Shown: positions 1-5,520 of the stretch, piece after piece
Layout of the letters: every line of letters begins with the position of its first letter
How positions within the stretch are numbered: position 1 is the stretch's first letter
Assembly (NCBI GenBank): GCA_016791085.1
Contig: JAEUNN010001155.1
Coordinates: 1-6,851, forward strand
DNA from: Rhodocyclaceae bacterium
GTDB lineage: Bacteria > Pseudomonadota > Gammaproteobacteria > Burkholderiales > Rhodocyclaceae
Reading direction: 5' to 3'
Length of the DNA: 6,851 bases
Translations under genes and position numbers: made by a program
Notes under the pieces: generated by a model
What the model saw: the letters and a program-made list of their open reading frames with translations, nothing else
Told to the model about the DNA's origin: nothing
Databases searched by the model: none

Positions 1-762
1 GCCGAGCTGGAAATCCACCCGCCAGACGTTGTCGGCCTGCCTGTGCATGAGCACCGAGCGGCCCGGATGAAACGGCGGATCGAACCAGAACCAGCGCTCC
101 ACGGGAAAATCCGCCTGCATGCGCACGTCCACGATGAGGAAGCGGTCGCGGAACAGCGTGCCGGAAAAATCCAGGCCCAGCAGGCCGCGCAAGGGGCTTT
201 GCGCGCCGTCGCAGGCGACCAGCCAGTCGCACTGCAAGAGGTAGCCACCTTCCGGCGTATCGACTTCCAGACTTACGCCGGCCGCATCCTGGCGCAGCGC
301 GCTGGCGCGGTTTTTCCAGCGCAGGTCTACGCCCAGGGCCGTGGCGCGCTGGACCAGGATTTCTTCCAGATGGTGCTGCTGCAGATTTACGAAAGCCGGA
401 CGGCCGGCCGGGTCGGAAGCGCCCAGATTGAAACTGTAGAGCAGATGGTCCTTGAAAAATATCTTGCCGGAACTCCAGGCCACACCGCGCCGGCCGACGC
501 TGGCGCCGCAGCCCAGGCGGTCCAGGATTTGCAGGCTGCGCCGGGCGTAGGACACGGCGCGCGAACCTTCGCTGAGACTGTCCTCGGCGTCCAGCAGTAC
601 GACCTTGACGCCGCGCAGGGCCAGATCGATCGCCAGACACAGGCCGGTCGGGCCGGCACCGACGATCACGACCGGGTGACGCAGCGGTTGCGCGGCATCC
701 TGGTCGGCCGAGCGTCGATAGGGAAAACGGCTGGTGTCGGGCTTGGTCACGTGTGGCGTCAC
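1..762 (-). CDS. FAD-dependent aromatic-ring monooxygenase, N-terminal part (partial at window edge)
   Basis: This is a class A flavoprotein monooxygenase of the FAD-binding PF01494 type, related to MhpA/PheA/TfdB hydroxylases. Such enzymes use NAD(P)H and O2 to hydroxylate aromatic rings in the cytoplasm; the substrate here cannot be told. Visible are the Rossmann dinucleotide motif GAGPTG (residues 35-40) after a beta strand (VVIV), an acidic residue ending the second strand (VVLLDAE, D58), and the DG motif CDGAQSPLRG (residues 184-193) that contacts FAD and NAD(P)H. I chose the GTG at 762 because an in-frame TAA lies two codons upstream; the GTG at 750 is an alternative, and neither has a strong ribosome site. 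About 30 residues precede the Rossmann fold, which is long. Residue 254 is at the window edge, so the C-terminal half is missing. The gene follows the response-regulator gene on the same strand after 135 bp. The family is clear; the function is not. Confidence 0.88.
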   Translation of the reverse strand, partial: MTPHVTKPDTSRFPYRRSADQDAAQPLRHPVVIVGAGPTGLCLAIDLALRGVKVVLLDAEDSLSEGSRAVSYARRSLQILDRLGCGASVGRRGVAWSSGKIFFKDHLLYSFNLGASDPAGRPAFVNLQQHHLEEILVQRATALGVDLRWKNRASALRQDAAGVSLEVDTPEGGYLLQCDWLVACDGAQSPLRGLLGLDFSGTLFRDRFLIVDVRMQADFPVERWFWFDPPFHPGRSVLMHRQADNVWRVDFQLG

Positions 763-797
763 GGCTTATTGCAGCGCAGCGTGTGGTGGAAATACCA

Positions 798-803
798 ATT
801 GTA
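798..803 (-). promoter_or_regulatory. Possible -10 box for the monooxygenase gene
   Basis: Read on the minus strand this is TACAAT, five of six bases matching the sigma-70 -10 consensus, placed about 36 bases before the GTG start. It stands out as AT-rich in a GC-rich stretch. No convincing -35 hexamer lies 15-19 bp upstream, so the assignment is tentative. It overlaps an 11-bp word that recurs upstream of the Nif3-family gene. Confidence 0.3.
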
Positions 804-849
804 AGGTGTCGCCCGGCCCCGCACACGCCGTCGCGGCTTGGCAGCCACC

Positions 850-874
850 GCAAAGCGGCCGTGCCGCCGTTTGC
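850..874 (-). terminator. Possible hairpin after the response-regulator gene
   Basis: The plus strand reads GCAAA then GCGGC, a short loop CGT, then GCCGC and TTTGC with two unpaired bases between the last two. This can fold into a 10-bp stem with a small bulge. It starts 23 bp beyond the response-regulator stop codon. No T-run follows on the minus strand, so if it ends transcription it is not a classical intrinsic terminator. Confidence 0.28.
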
Positions 875-897
875 ATCCAGGCACCGCAGGGGCGAAT

Positions 898-1326
898 CTA
901 GCCGCCGCGCCGCTGCCGGTACGCATCCAGCAGCGCTTCGACATCGACTGGACGCACGGGCTTGCGCAAGGCCAGCAGCGGCTCTACGCCATAGGCTTGG
1001 GCCAGCACCATGGCGTCGTCGAGGTCGGCCGCGCTGGCTCCGCTCACGATGGCCACCAGCGGCGCGCTTTCCAGCGCACCAAGCGCTTCCATAAGTTCGT
1101 ACCCCGATGCGCCGGACAATTCCAGGTCGGTCACGACCAGATCGACGTGCTCGCCGGATTGCAGCATGCGCAACGCGGCCGCGGCGTTTTCCGCCGAAAA
1201 GGTGCGCATGTCGGCCGCGCTGCGGAGCAGCGCAATCAGCGCACTGCTCTGGCTGGTATCGTCATCGACCACCAATACCGAAATACCGCTATCCCTTACC
1301 ATCGTGTCTGCGCCATACCCTTGCAT
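898..1326 (-). CDS. Stand-alone receiver-domain response regulator
   Basis: A 142-residue CheY-like receiver domain with no output domain. The phosphorylation machinery is intact: acidic cluster D21-D22-D23 after VLVV, phospho-acceptor D67 in VVTDLELSG, S95 in place of the switch Thr/Ser (AIVSGA), and K122 in the cis-peptide KP motif (LRKPV). It should take phosphate from a histidine kinase, but none is encoded in the window. The segment AQAYGVEPLLALRKPV reminds me of receiver domains that sit in front of EAL domains (RocR type), a resemblance from memory only. The start is uncertain: the first ATG (1326) has no clear ribosome site, and a second ATG at 1302 gives a 134-residue protein that still keeps the whole domain. 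It lies 86 bp after the Nif3-family gene on the same strand, so co-transcription is possible. Output could be protein-protein contact, as for CheY or Spo0F. Confidence 0.88.
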   Translation of the reverse strand: MQGYGADTMVRDSGISVLVVDDDTSQSSALIALLRSAADMRTFSAENAAAALRMLQSGEHVDLVVTDLELSGASGYELMEALGALESAPLVAIVSGASAADLDDAMVLAQAYGVEPLLALRKPVRPVDVEALLDAYRQRRGG

Positions 1327-1352
1327 TGAGCCAAGCCCACCAAGGCCGGGCG

Positions 1353-1358
1353 ATTATC
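1353..1358 (-). promoter_or_regulatory. Possible -10 box for the response-regulator gene
   Basis: On the minus strand this reads GATAAT, five of six bases of the sigma-70 -10 consensus, 26 bases before the ATG at 1326. The -35 region is poor: the nearest good hexamer, TTCACA, is only 13 bp upstream. It would let the regulator be transcribed separately from the upstream Nif3-family gene. Confidence 0.27.
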
Positions 1359-1412
1359 CATCAGGCTGCATTGTGAATCATCCGTCATGAGCGCGGCAAT
1401 CGCCAAAAATAT

Positions 1413-2159
1413 TTACACCGGGTTGTCGATGTCCAGAAACCGCATTTCCAGTCCCAGGCTGCGGGCCACGTGATGGCCCAGCGCCTGAATTCCATAGCGC
1501 TCGGTGGCGTGATGTCCGGCAGCCAGGTAGGGCACGCCCGATTCGCGCGCCAAATGTACCGTCGGCTCGGAAATTTCGCCCGACACGTACATGTCCGCGC
1601 CGGCCGCGATGGCGGCCTCGAACAGGCCTTGCGCGGCACCCGTACACCACGCCACGCGGCTTACCGTGCGCTCGCCGTCGCCCACCAGCATGCCGTCGCG
1701 GAGCAGGCGCCGGCCGACTTCCGCAGCCAGTTCCGCCGCCGTGGCGGTGCGTTCCGGCGCACCTATCCAGCCCAAATCCTGCTCGCCGAAGCGACCTTCG
1801 CCATTCCAGCCCAGCAACTTTGCGAACTGTACGTTATTGCCCAGATCGGGGTGAGCGTCCAAGGGCAGGTGAAATGCGAAAAGGTTGATGTCATGGGCGA
1901 GCAAGCTGGCAAGGCGCTGTTTGCGCGTGCCGGTAACGCGCTGGTCCTCGCCGCGCCAGAACCAGCCGTGATGCACCAACAGCGCGTCGGCGTCGAGCGC
2001 GATGGCGGCATCGATAAGCGCCTGGCTGGCGGTCACGCCGCATACCACGCGATGTATGTCAGCGCGCCCTTCCACCTGCAGTCCATTTGGGCAATAATCC
2101 TTGAACCGCGCGGTTTCCAGCAGGCGATCCAGATAAAGTTGCAATTCATTACGCCGCAT
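1413..2159 (-). CDS. Nif3/YbgI-family dinuclear metal-binding protein
   Basis: A 248-residue member of the Nif3/DUF34 family, the same size as E. coli YbgI (247). These proteins form toroidal hexamers with a two-metal site in each subunit; the cellular role is unsettled, with GTP cyclohydrolase-like and metal-related roles proposed. The expected metal ligands are present: H63-H64 in VHHGWFW, D101 in HLPLDAHP, and H216 and E220 in AAGHHATERYG, which matches the YbgI pattern. CPNGLQVEG (residues 23-31) near the N-terminus and SGEISEP (193-199) are also typical. The reading frame extends 23 codons further upstream, but the ATG at 2159 has a strong GGAGGT five bases before it and gives the family's normal N-terminus. 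It is divergent from the HtrA-like gene and followed by the response regulator 86 bp later. The family is certain; the biological role is not. Confidence 0.94.
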   Translation of the reverse strand: MRRNELQLYLDRLLETARFKDYCPNGLQVEGRADIHRVVCGVTASQALIDAAIALDADALLVHHGWFWRGEDQRVTGTRKQRLASLLAHDINLFAFHLPLDAHPDLGNNVQFAKLLGWNGEGRFGEQDLGWIGAPERTATAAELAAEVGRRLLRDGMLVGDGERTVSRVAWCTGAAQGLFEAAIAAGADMYVSGEISEPTVHLARESGVPYLAAGHHATERYGIQALGHHVARSLGLEMRFLDIDNPV

Positions 2160-2164
2160 GCAGG

Positions 2165-2170
2165 ACCTCC
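2165..2170 (-). promoter_or_regulatory. Ribosome binding site that fixes the Nif3-family start
   Basis: On the minus strand this is GGAGGT with a five-base spacer to the ATG at 2159. It is one of the strongest Shine-Dalgarno matches in the window. It decides for the 248-residue protein against the 271-residue reading that begins at 2228. Confidence 0.85.
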
Positions 2171-2268
2171 ATACACATTTCCGGCGCTCCCGGACGATGC
2201 GCCCGCTACGCGATGGCGCGCCGCACACACACCTTGCTCGCGAAATACCAATGATCGCTCAATTCCTG

Positions 2269-2288
2269 CCTGGCCCGTTTAGGCCAGG
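2269..2288. repeat. Perfect 7-bp inverted repeat upstream of the HtrA-like gene
   Basis: CCTGGCC and GGCCAGG flank a six-base centre (CGTTTA). The repeat lies in the divergent region, 26 bp before the ATG of the serine protease and 109 bp from the start of the Nif3-family gene. No T-run follows on either strand, so it is not a terminator. It could be a dimeric operator or a leader hairpin close to the ribosome site of the protease mRNA. I could not place convincing -35/-10 boxes in this 155-bp region. Confidence 0.45.
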
Positions 2289-2314
2289 TCAAATTTTCGC
2301 AGGACGATAAGCGC

Positions 2315-3490
2315 ATGCGCCGACTATGGCTGTTGTTCGCCCAGACCTGTACGGTCGCGCTGGGTGCCTTGCTGGCGGCCTCGGTGTTCGCCCCGCAGTG
2401 GTTCGAGCGCCATCCGCCCGCGCCCGCCGCGACGCTTGCCACCACCGCGCCGCCGGCACGCCAGGACGCCCCCGCCGCAGCGCTGCCTTCCTATGCCGAC
2501 GCCGCGCAGCATGCGCTGCCGGCGGTGGTACACATTTTCACCAGCAAGGCCGTCAAACTGCGCCGCCATCCGCTCGCCAACGACCCGTTTTTCCGCCACT
2601 TTTTCGGCGACCGCGACGGCACCGGCACGCGCCGTCAATCCGGCCTGGGGTCGGGGGTCATCGTGAGCCCGGAAGGCTACGTGCTGACCAACAACCATGT
2701 CATCGAAGCGGCCGACGAGATCGAAGTTGCGCTGGCCGACGGCAGCAAGCGCGCCGCCACCCTGGTCGGCGCTGACCCGGAAACCGACCTCGCCGTGCTG
2801 CGCATCGCAAGCACGGACAAATTGCCTTCCATCAGTTTTGCCGCGTCCGACAGCGTGCGCGTCGGCGACGTGGTGCTGGCCATAGGCAATCCGTTCGGCG
2901 TCGGCCAAACCGTGACCATGGGCATCGTGTCGGCGCTCGGCCGCTCCCACCTGGGCATCAACACCTTCGAAAATTTCATCCAGACCGATGCCGCGATCAA
3001 CCCGGGCAATTCCGGCGGCGCCCTCGTGGACGCGCGCGGCGACCTGATAGGCATCAATACCGCGATCTATTCGCAAAGCGGCGGATCGCTGGGCATAGGA
3101 TTTGCCGTTCCGGCCGCCAGCGCGCGCGGCATCATGGAACAGCTGATCGCCACCGGATCGGTCACGCGCGGCTGGATAGGCGTGGAAATTCAGGAACTTA
3201 CGCCGGAACTTGCGGAGTCGTTCAACCTGCGCTCGACGCAGGGCGCGCTCATCGCCGGGGTCATGCGTGGCAGCCCGGCCGACAAGGCCGGCATCAAACC
3301 CGGTGACGTGGCGGTCGCGGTGGCCGGCAAATCGGTCGCCGACGCATCCGCCATGCTGAACCTGATTTCCGCACTGCCGCCCGGTCAGACCGCCTCGGTC
3401 AAACTGCGCCGCTCAGGCAACGAAATCGAACTGCCCATCAATGTTGCCAAACGCCCGCTGATCCGGCGCGAACGCCGCGACGAGGAATGA
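2315..3490 (+). CDS. Membrane-anchored HtrA/DegS-like serine protease with one PDZ domain
   Basis: A 391-residue S1C-family (HtrA) protease. Residues 4-26 form a hydrophobic signal or anchor segment (LWLLFAQTCTVALGALLAAS) without a clear cleavage site, followed by a Pro/Ala-rich linker to about residue 57. The trypsin-like domain has the catalytic triad H128 (LTNNHVI), D158 (DPETDLAVLRI) and S233 (NPGNSGGALV). One PDZ domain covers about residues 287-377 (GWIGVEIQEL to the beta strand ELPINV). One PDZ plus an N-terminal anchor is the DegS layout rather than the two-PDZ DegP/DegQ layout, though DegS is about 355 residues. It probably works in periplasmic quality control or envelope-stress sensing; no RseA or sigma-E gene is nearby to support the latter. 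AGGA lies 10 bases before the ATG. It is divergent from the Nif3-family gene and convergent with tatC. Four of its 25 isoleucines use ATA, all before glycine. Confidence 0.93.
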   Translation: MRRLWLLFAQTCTVALGALLAASVFAPQWFERHPPAPAATLATTAPPARQDAPAAALPSYADAAQHALPAVVHIFTSKAVKLRRHPLANDPFFRHFFGDRDGTGTRRQSGLGSGVIVSPEGYVLTNNHVIEAADEIEVALADGSKRAATLVGADPETDLAVLRIASTDKLPSISFAASDSVRVGDVVLAIGNPFGVGQTVTMGIVSALGRSHLGINTFENFIQTDAAINPGNSGGALVDARGDLIGINTAIYSQSGGSLGIGFAVPAASARGIMEQLIATGSVTRGWIGVEIQELTPELAESFNLRSTQGALIAGVMRGSPADKAGIKPGDVAVAVAGKSVADASAMLNLISALPPGQTASVKLRRSGNEIELPINVAKRPLIRRERRDEE

Positions 3491-3499
3491 GCTTCGACG

Positions 3500-3565
3500 C
3501 TGCACCGCAGGGTGCCGGGCGGGCGCCGGCAGGCGCCGCTTCACGCGGCGTCGGCTGGCGTGCAG
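3500..3565. terminator. Possible bidirectional terminator region between the protease gene and tatC
   Basis: This spacer between two convergent genes is rich in self-complementary sequence. CGCCGC (3534-3539) pairs with GCGGCG (3545-3550) across a five-base loop, extended by one GT and one GC pair. Alternatively two GGCGCC copies (3522-3527 and 3532-3537) pair across GGCA. An outer pair, CTGCAC (3500-3505) with GTGCAG (3560-3565), could enclose either. A further 5-bp stem (3573-3586) overlaps the first base of the tatC stop codon. There is no T-run, so termination would need Rho or rely on GC-rich stems alone. Confidence 0.4.
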
Positions 3566-3585
3566 GGCCTGGGCGGCGCTAGCCG

Positions 3586-4347
3586 CTACTTGCTGCCGCC
3601 CTCGCCGACTTCGGGCGCATCTTCGGGCGGCGCGGCTTTTTCGACCAGACGCGCCAGCAACAGGCCGATTTCATAGAGCACGCACATCGGAACCGCCAGC
3701 ATGATTTGCGAGGTCACATCCGGCGGGGTGACCACGGCGGCAATCACGAACGCCGCCACGATCACATAGGAGCGCACCTCGCGCAATTTGGCCACGCTGA
3801 CCAGCCCCACCTTGACCAGCACCAGCACCACGATGGGCACCTCGAAGGTCACGCCGAATGCCAGGAACATGGTCATCACGAAAGCCAGGTACTGTTCGAT
3901 GTCCGGCGCCGGCGTAATGCTTTTGGGGGCCACGGTGGCAATGAATTTGAACACCGTGTTGAACACCAGGAAGTAGCAGAAGGCCATGCCGGCCAGAAAC
4001 AGCAGGCTGCTGCCCACCACCAGCGGCAGCGCGAAGCGCTTTTCGTGTGCATACAGTCCGGGCGCGACGAATGCCCAAATCTGGTAGAGCACGAACGGCA
4101 GGCTGATCAGGAAAGCCACCAGCAGCGTTACCTTGATCGGCACGAAAAACGGCGTGACCACGCCGGTCGCGATCATGCGCGTGCCTTCCGGCAGCGTGCG
4201 CATCATGGGCGCAGCAAGAAAATCGTAAACGTCGGCCGACCAAGGCATCAGGCACAGGAACACGAGGCCGATGGCGATTACGCAGCGCAGCAGGCGATCG
4301 CGCAATTCAACGAGGTGGGAAAGGAATGTTTCCTGCTCGTCGCTCAT
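3586..4347 (-). CDS. tatC: TatC, twin-arginine translocase receptor subunit
   Basis: A 253-residue, six-helix inner-membrane protein that binds the twin-arginine signal peptide together with TatB and starts assembly of the TatA pore for folded proteins. Family hallmarks are FLSHLVELR near the N-terminus (E14 and R16 in the signal-binding loop), TPFFVPIK (residues 65-72), the conserved loop IWAFVAPGLYAHEKRF (90-105, with E102), TFEVPI with E169 in a membrane helix, and VTPPDVTSQ (206-214). The length matches E. coli TatC (258). The ATG overlaps the tatB stop as ATGA and there is no strong ribosome site before it, which suggests translation coupled to tatB. The C-terminal tail (EKAAPPEDAPEVGEG) is acidic and cytoplasmic. 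It is the last gene of the his-HIT-tat cluster and faces the HtrA-like protease gene. Confidence 0.97.
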   Translation of the reverse strand: MSDEQETFLSHLVELRDRLLRCVIAIGLVFLCLMPWSADVYDFLAAPMMRTLPEGTRMIATGVVTPFFVPIKVTLLVAFLISLPFVLYQIWAFVAPGLYAHEKRFALPLVVGSSLLFLAGMAFCYFLVFNTVFKFIATVAPKSITPAPDIEQYLAFVMTMFLAFGVTFEVPIVVLVLVKVGLVSVAKLREVRSYVIVAAFVIAAVVTPPDVTSQIMLAVPMCVLYEIGLLLARLVEKAAPPEDAPEVGEGGSK

Positions 4348-4772
4348 TTGCGGGCACTTTCGGACGAGGACGGCGTTGCGATGCCATCTGCCACCCCGCT
4401 GTGGGCCTCAGGCAAGGCCGGCATGGCAGACACCTCAGGCAAGGCGGCCGCGGCGCTCGCCGCGCTGGCGGCCGGCGCGTCGGCCGCGACATCCGCAGCG
4501 GTTTTGTCGAATTCGGTTTGCAGGGCGCGCGACTGCTGGTTCAGCGACGCCTCCACGGCACGCGCCTGGGCTTCCACCTGTTGCTGGAGCTTTTTCAGCT
4601 CTTCGAATTGCATTTCGCGGCTGATTTCCGATTTGACGTCGTTGACGTAGCGCTGCAGGCGGCCGACCAGACGGCCGGTAGTGACCGCTGCGGTGCGTAG
4701 TTTTTCCGGTCCCAGCACAATCAGCGCGACGAGCCCGATGACGATCAGCTCGGAAAAGCCGATGTCAAACAT
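4344..4772 (-). CDS. tatB: TatB, twin-arginine translocase subunit
   Basis: A 142-residue single-span protein that forms the substrate-receptor complex with TatC. The start MFDIGFSELIVIGLVAL is typical: a short periplasmic N-terminus, a membrane helix at about 4-20 with E8 as the polar residue, the hinge GPEKL (21-25), then an amphipathic helix running to about residue 50. Residues 53-92 are rich in Glu, Gln and Leu and probably continue as a helix or coiled coil. The C-terminal 50 residues are Ala/Pro/Ser-rich and likely disordered. The length is shorter than E. coli TatB (171), but the tail varies in the family. AGGTGA lies seven bases before the ATG. Unlike the usual tight tatA-tatB junction, a 124-bp spacer precedes this gene; the stop overlaps the tatC start by 4 bp. 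Confidence 0.96.
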   Translation of the reverse strand: MFDIGFSELIVIGLVALIVLGPEKLRTAAVTTGRLVGRLQRYVNDVKSEISREMQFEELKKLQQQVEAQARAVEASLNQQSRALQTEFDKTAADVAADAPAASAASAAAALPEVSAMPALPEAHSGVADGIATPSSSESARK

Positions 4773-4812
4773 GGCAATTCACCTGAAAAGATGTATGAAC
4801 CCCGCCTGCGGC

Positions 4813-4818
4813 TATATA
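4813..4818 (-). promoter_or_regulatory. Possible internal -10 box before tatB
   Basis: TATATA stands alone as an AT-rich hexamer in a GC-rich spacer, 41 bases before the tatB start. It could be the -10 box of an internal promoter for tatBC. There is no TTGACA-like hexamer 15-19 bp upstream, so this is a weak call. Confidence 0.22.
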
Positions 4819-4862
4819 CGCGCAAGAGCCGCCCGGGCAGGTGCGAGCATAATCCCGGCAGC

Positions 4863-4878
4863 CGCGCGGGCCGGCGCG
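4863..4878. repeat. GC-rich inverted repeat in the tatA-tatB spacer
   Basis: CGCGC and GCGCG flank a six-base centre, giving a short but very GC-rich hairpin that begins 18 bp after the tatA stop codon. With no T-run on the minus strand it is more likely an mRNA-stabilising or attenuating hairpin than a full terminator. It could set tatA mRNA levels above those of tatB and tatC, since TatA is needed in excess; that is inference. Confidence 0.4.
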
Positions 4879-4896
4879 CAGGGTGCCCGGCATGGA

Positions 4897-5121
4897 CTAA
4901 AGGCGGCTTTTTTCTTCGGCCTTGACGTCTAAGGTGCGACCGCTGGCCTGGTCGGGAAGGCTTTCCACGGGCGGCTTTTCCGCACCGTCCTTCACCGCGT
5001 CCTTGAACCCTTTGACTGCGCCGCCGAGGTCTGAACCCAGGTTGCGCAGTTTTTTCGTCCCGAACACGACCAGCACGATGACCAGCACAATCAGCCAGTG
5101 CGTGATGCTCAAACCGCCCAT
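4897..5121 (-). CDS. tatA: TatA, pore-forming twin-arginine translocase subunit
   Basis: A 74-residue protein of the TatA/E family that polymerises in the inner membrane to let folded twin-arginine substrates pass. It has the usual order: a short N-terminus MGGLSITHW with a polar H8, a membrane helix at about residues 6-20 (WLIVLVIVLVVFG), the FGTKKL hinge (20-25), the amphipathic helix with LGSDLGGAVKGFKDAV (28-43, including the conserved F39), and a charged, probably disordered tail. The length is close to E. coli TatA (89) and typical of Burkholderiales TatA. The MGGLSI start and GTKKL hinge mark it as TatA, as opposed to the neighbouring MFDIGF-type TatB. AGGAG lies six bases before the ATG, and the HIT gene ends 16 bp upstream, so the two are surely co-transcribed. 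Confidence 0.96.
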   Translation of the reverse strand: MGGLSITHWLIVLVIVLVVFGTKKLRNLGSDLGGAVKGFKDAVKDGAEKPPVESLPDQASGRTLDVKAEEKSRL

Positions 5122-5137
5122 CGAGTTCTCCTGAAAT

Positions 5138-5491
5138 TCACCATTTGATCATGGCCGGCAGTGGCGTCGAGCCGCCGATCACGTGTACGTGAAGATGATA
5201 CACCTCCTGCCCGCCGACCTTCCCGGTGTTCACGATAGTGCGAAAACCCTCGCCGCAGCCTTGATCGCGGGCAAGCTGCCCGATGCGCGTGAATATTTTG
5301 CCGAGCAGCGCTGCATGGCTGGCATCGACATCCAGCAGGGAGGCGACGTGTTGCTTGGGAACGCTCAGAAAATGCACCGCCGCCTGCGGCCGTATGTCAT
5401 GAAACGCGAACAGATCTTCGTCCTCGTAGACCTTCTTCGACGGAATTTCGTTGCGTGCAATCTTGCAGAAAATACAGTCGGCGGAACTCAT
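5138..5491 (-). CDS. hinT: HIT-family nucleotide-binding hydrolase (HinT type)
   Basis: A 117-residue histidine-triad protein. HinT enzymes are small cytoplasmic homodimers that hydrolyse purine nucleoside phosphoramidates and acyl-adenylates through a nucleophilic histidine. The triad is H99-L-H101-V-H103 in YHLHVHVIGG, with H103 as the family nucleophile position. The N-terminal CIFCKI (6-11), FHDIRPQAAVH (30-40) and the C-terminal W117 are also typical of this branch. The reading frame runs open to 5650, but the ATG at 5491 has AAGGA seven bases upstream and gives the normal family N-terminus; the extra 53 codons overlap hisE in another frame and are not expected. It sits between hisE (29-bp gap) and tatA (16-bp gap). 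This his-HIT-tat order is familiar from other betaproteobacteria, but a functional link is not known. Confidence 0.94.
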   Translation of the reverse strand: MSSADCIFCKIARNEIPSKKVYEDEDLFAFHDIRPQAAVHFLSVPKQHVASLLDVDASHAALLGKIFTRIGQLARDQGCGEGFRTIVNTGKVGGQEVYHLHVHVIGGSTPLPAMIKW

Positions 5492-5498
5492 TTGCCTG

Positions 5499-5503
5499 TC
5501 CTT
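5499..5503 (-). promoter_or_regulatory. Ribosome binding site of the HIT gene
   Basis: AAGGA on the minus strand lies seven bases before the ATG at 5491, inside the 29-bp gap after hisE. It fixes the start of the 117-residue protein over the longer open frame that begins at 5650. Confidence 0.75.
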
Positions 5504-5520
5504 TCCTTGCAATCGATGCT

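Noticed and set aside
43..804. Open frame of 253 codons on the plus strand
   Set aside because: Antisense to the flavin monooxygenase fragment, whose GAGPTG and CDGAQSP motifs show the true strand and frame.
2160..2228. 23-codon N-terminal extension of the Nif3-family protein
   Set aside because: Basic, unlike the family, and the ATG at 2159 has an excellent ribosome site and gives the standard length.
1470..2282. Open frame of 270 codons on the plus strand
   Set aside because: Antisense to the Nif3-family gene, which has all its metal ligands and a strong ribosome site.
2324..3076. Open frame of 250 codons on the minus strand
   Set aside because: Antisense shadow of the HtrA-like protease; long open frames are common opposite GC-rich genes. 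No family motif is seen.
3706..4650. Open frame of 314 codons on the plus strand, rich in His, Gln and Glu
   Set aside because: It is antisense to tatC and tatB, which have unmistakable family motifs. The odd composition is what the complement of hydrophobic membrane-protein codons gives.
4773..4893. Possible small gene in the tatA-tatB spacer, beginning at an ATG at 4893 on the minus strand
   Set aside because: No ribosome site, it overlaps the non-coding hairpin, and the composition shows no protein character.
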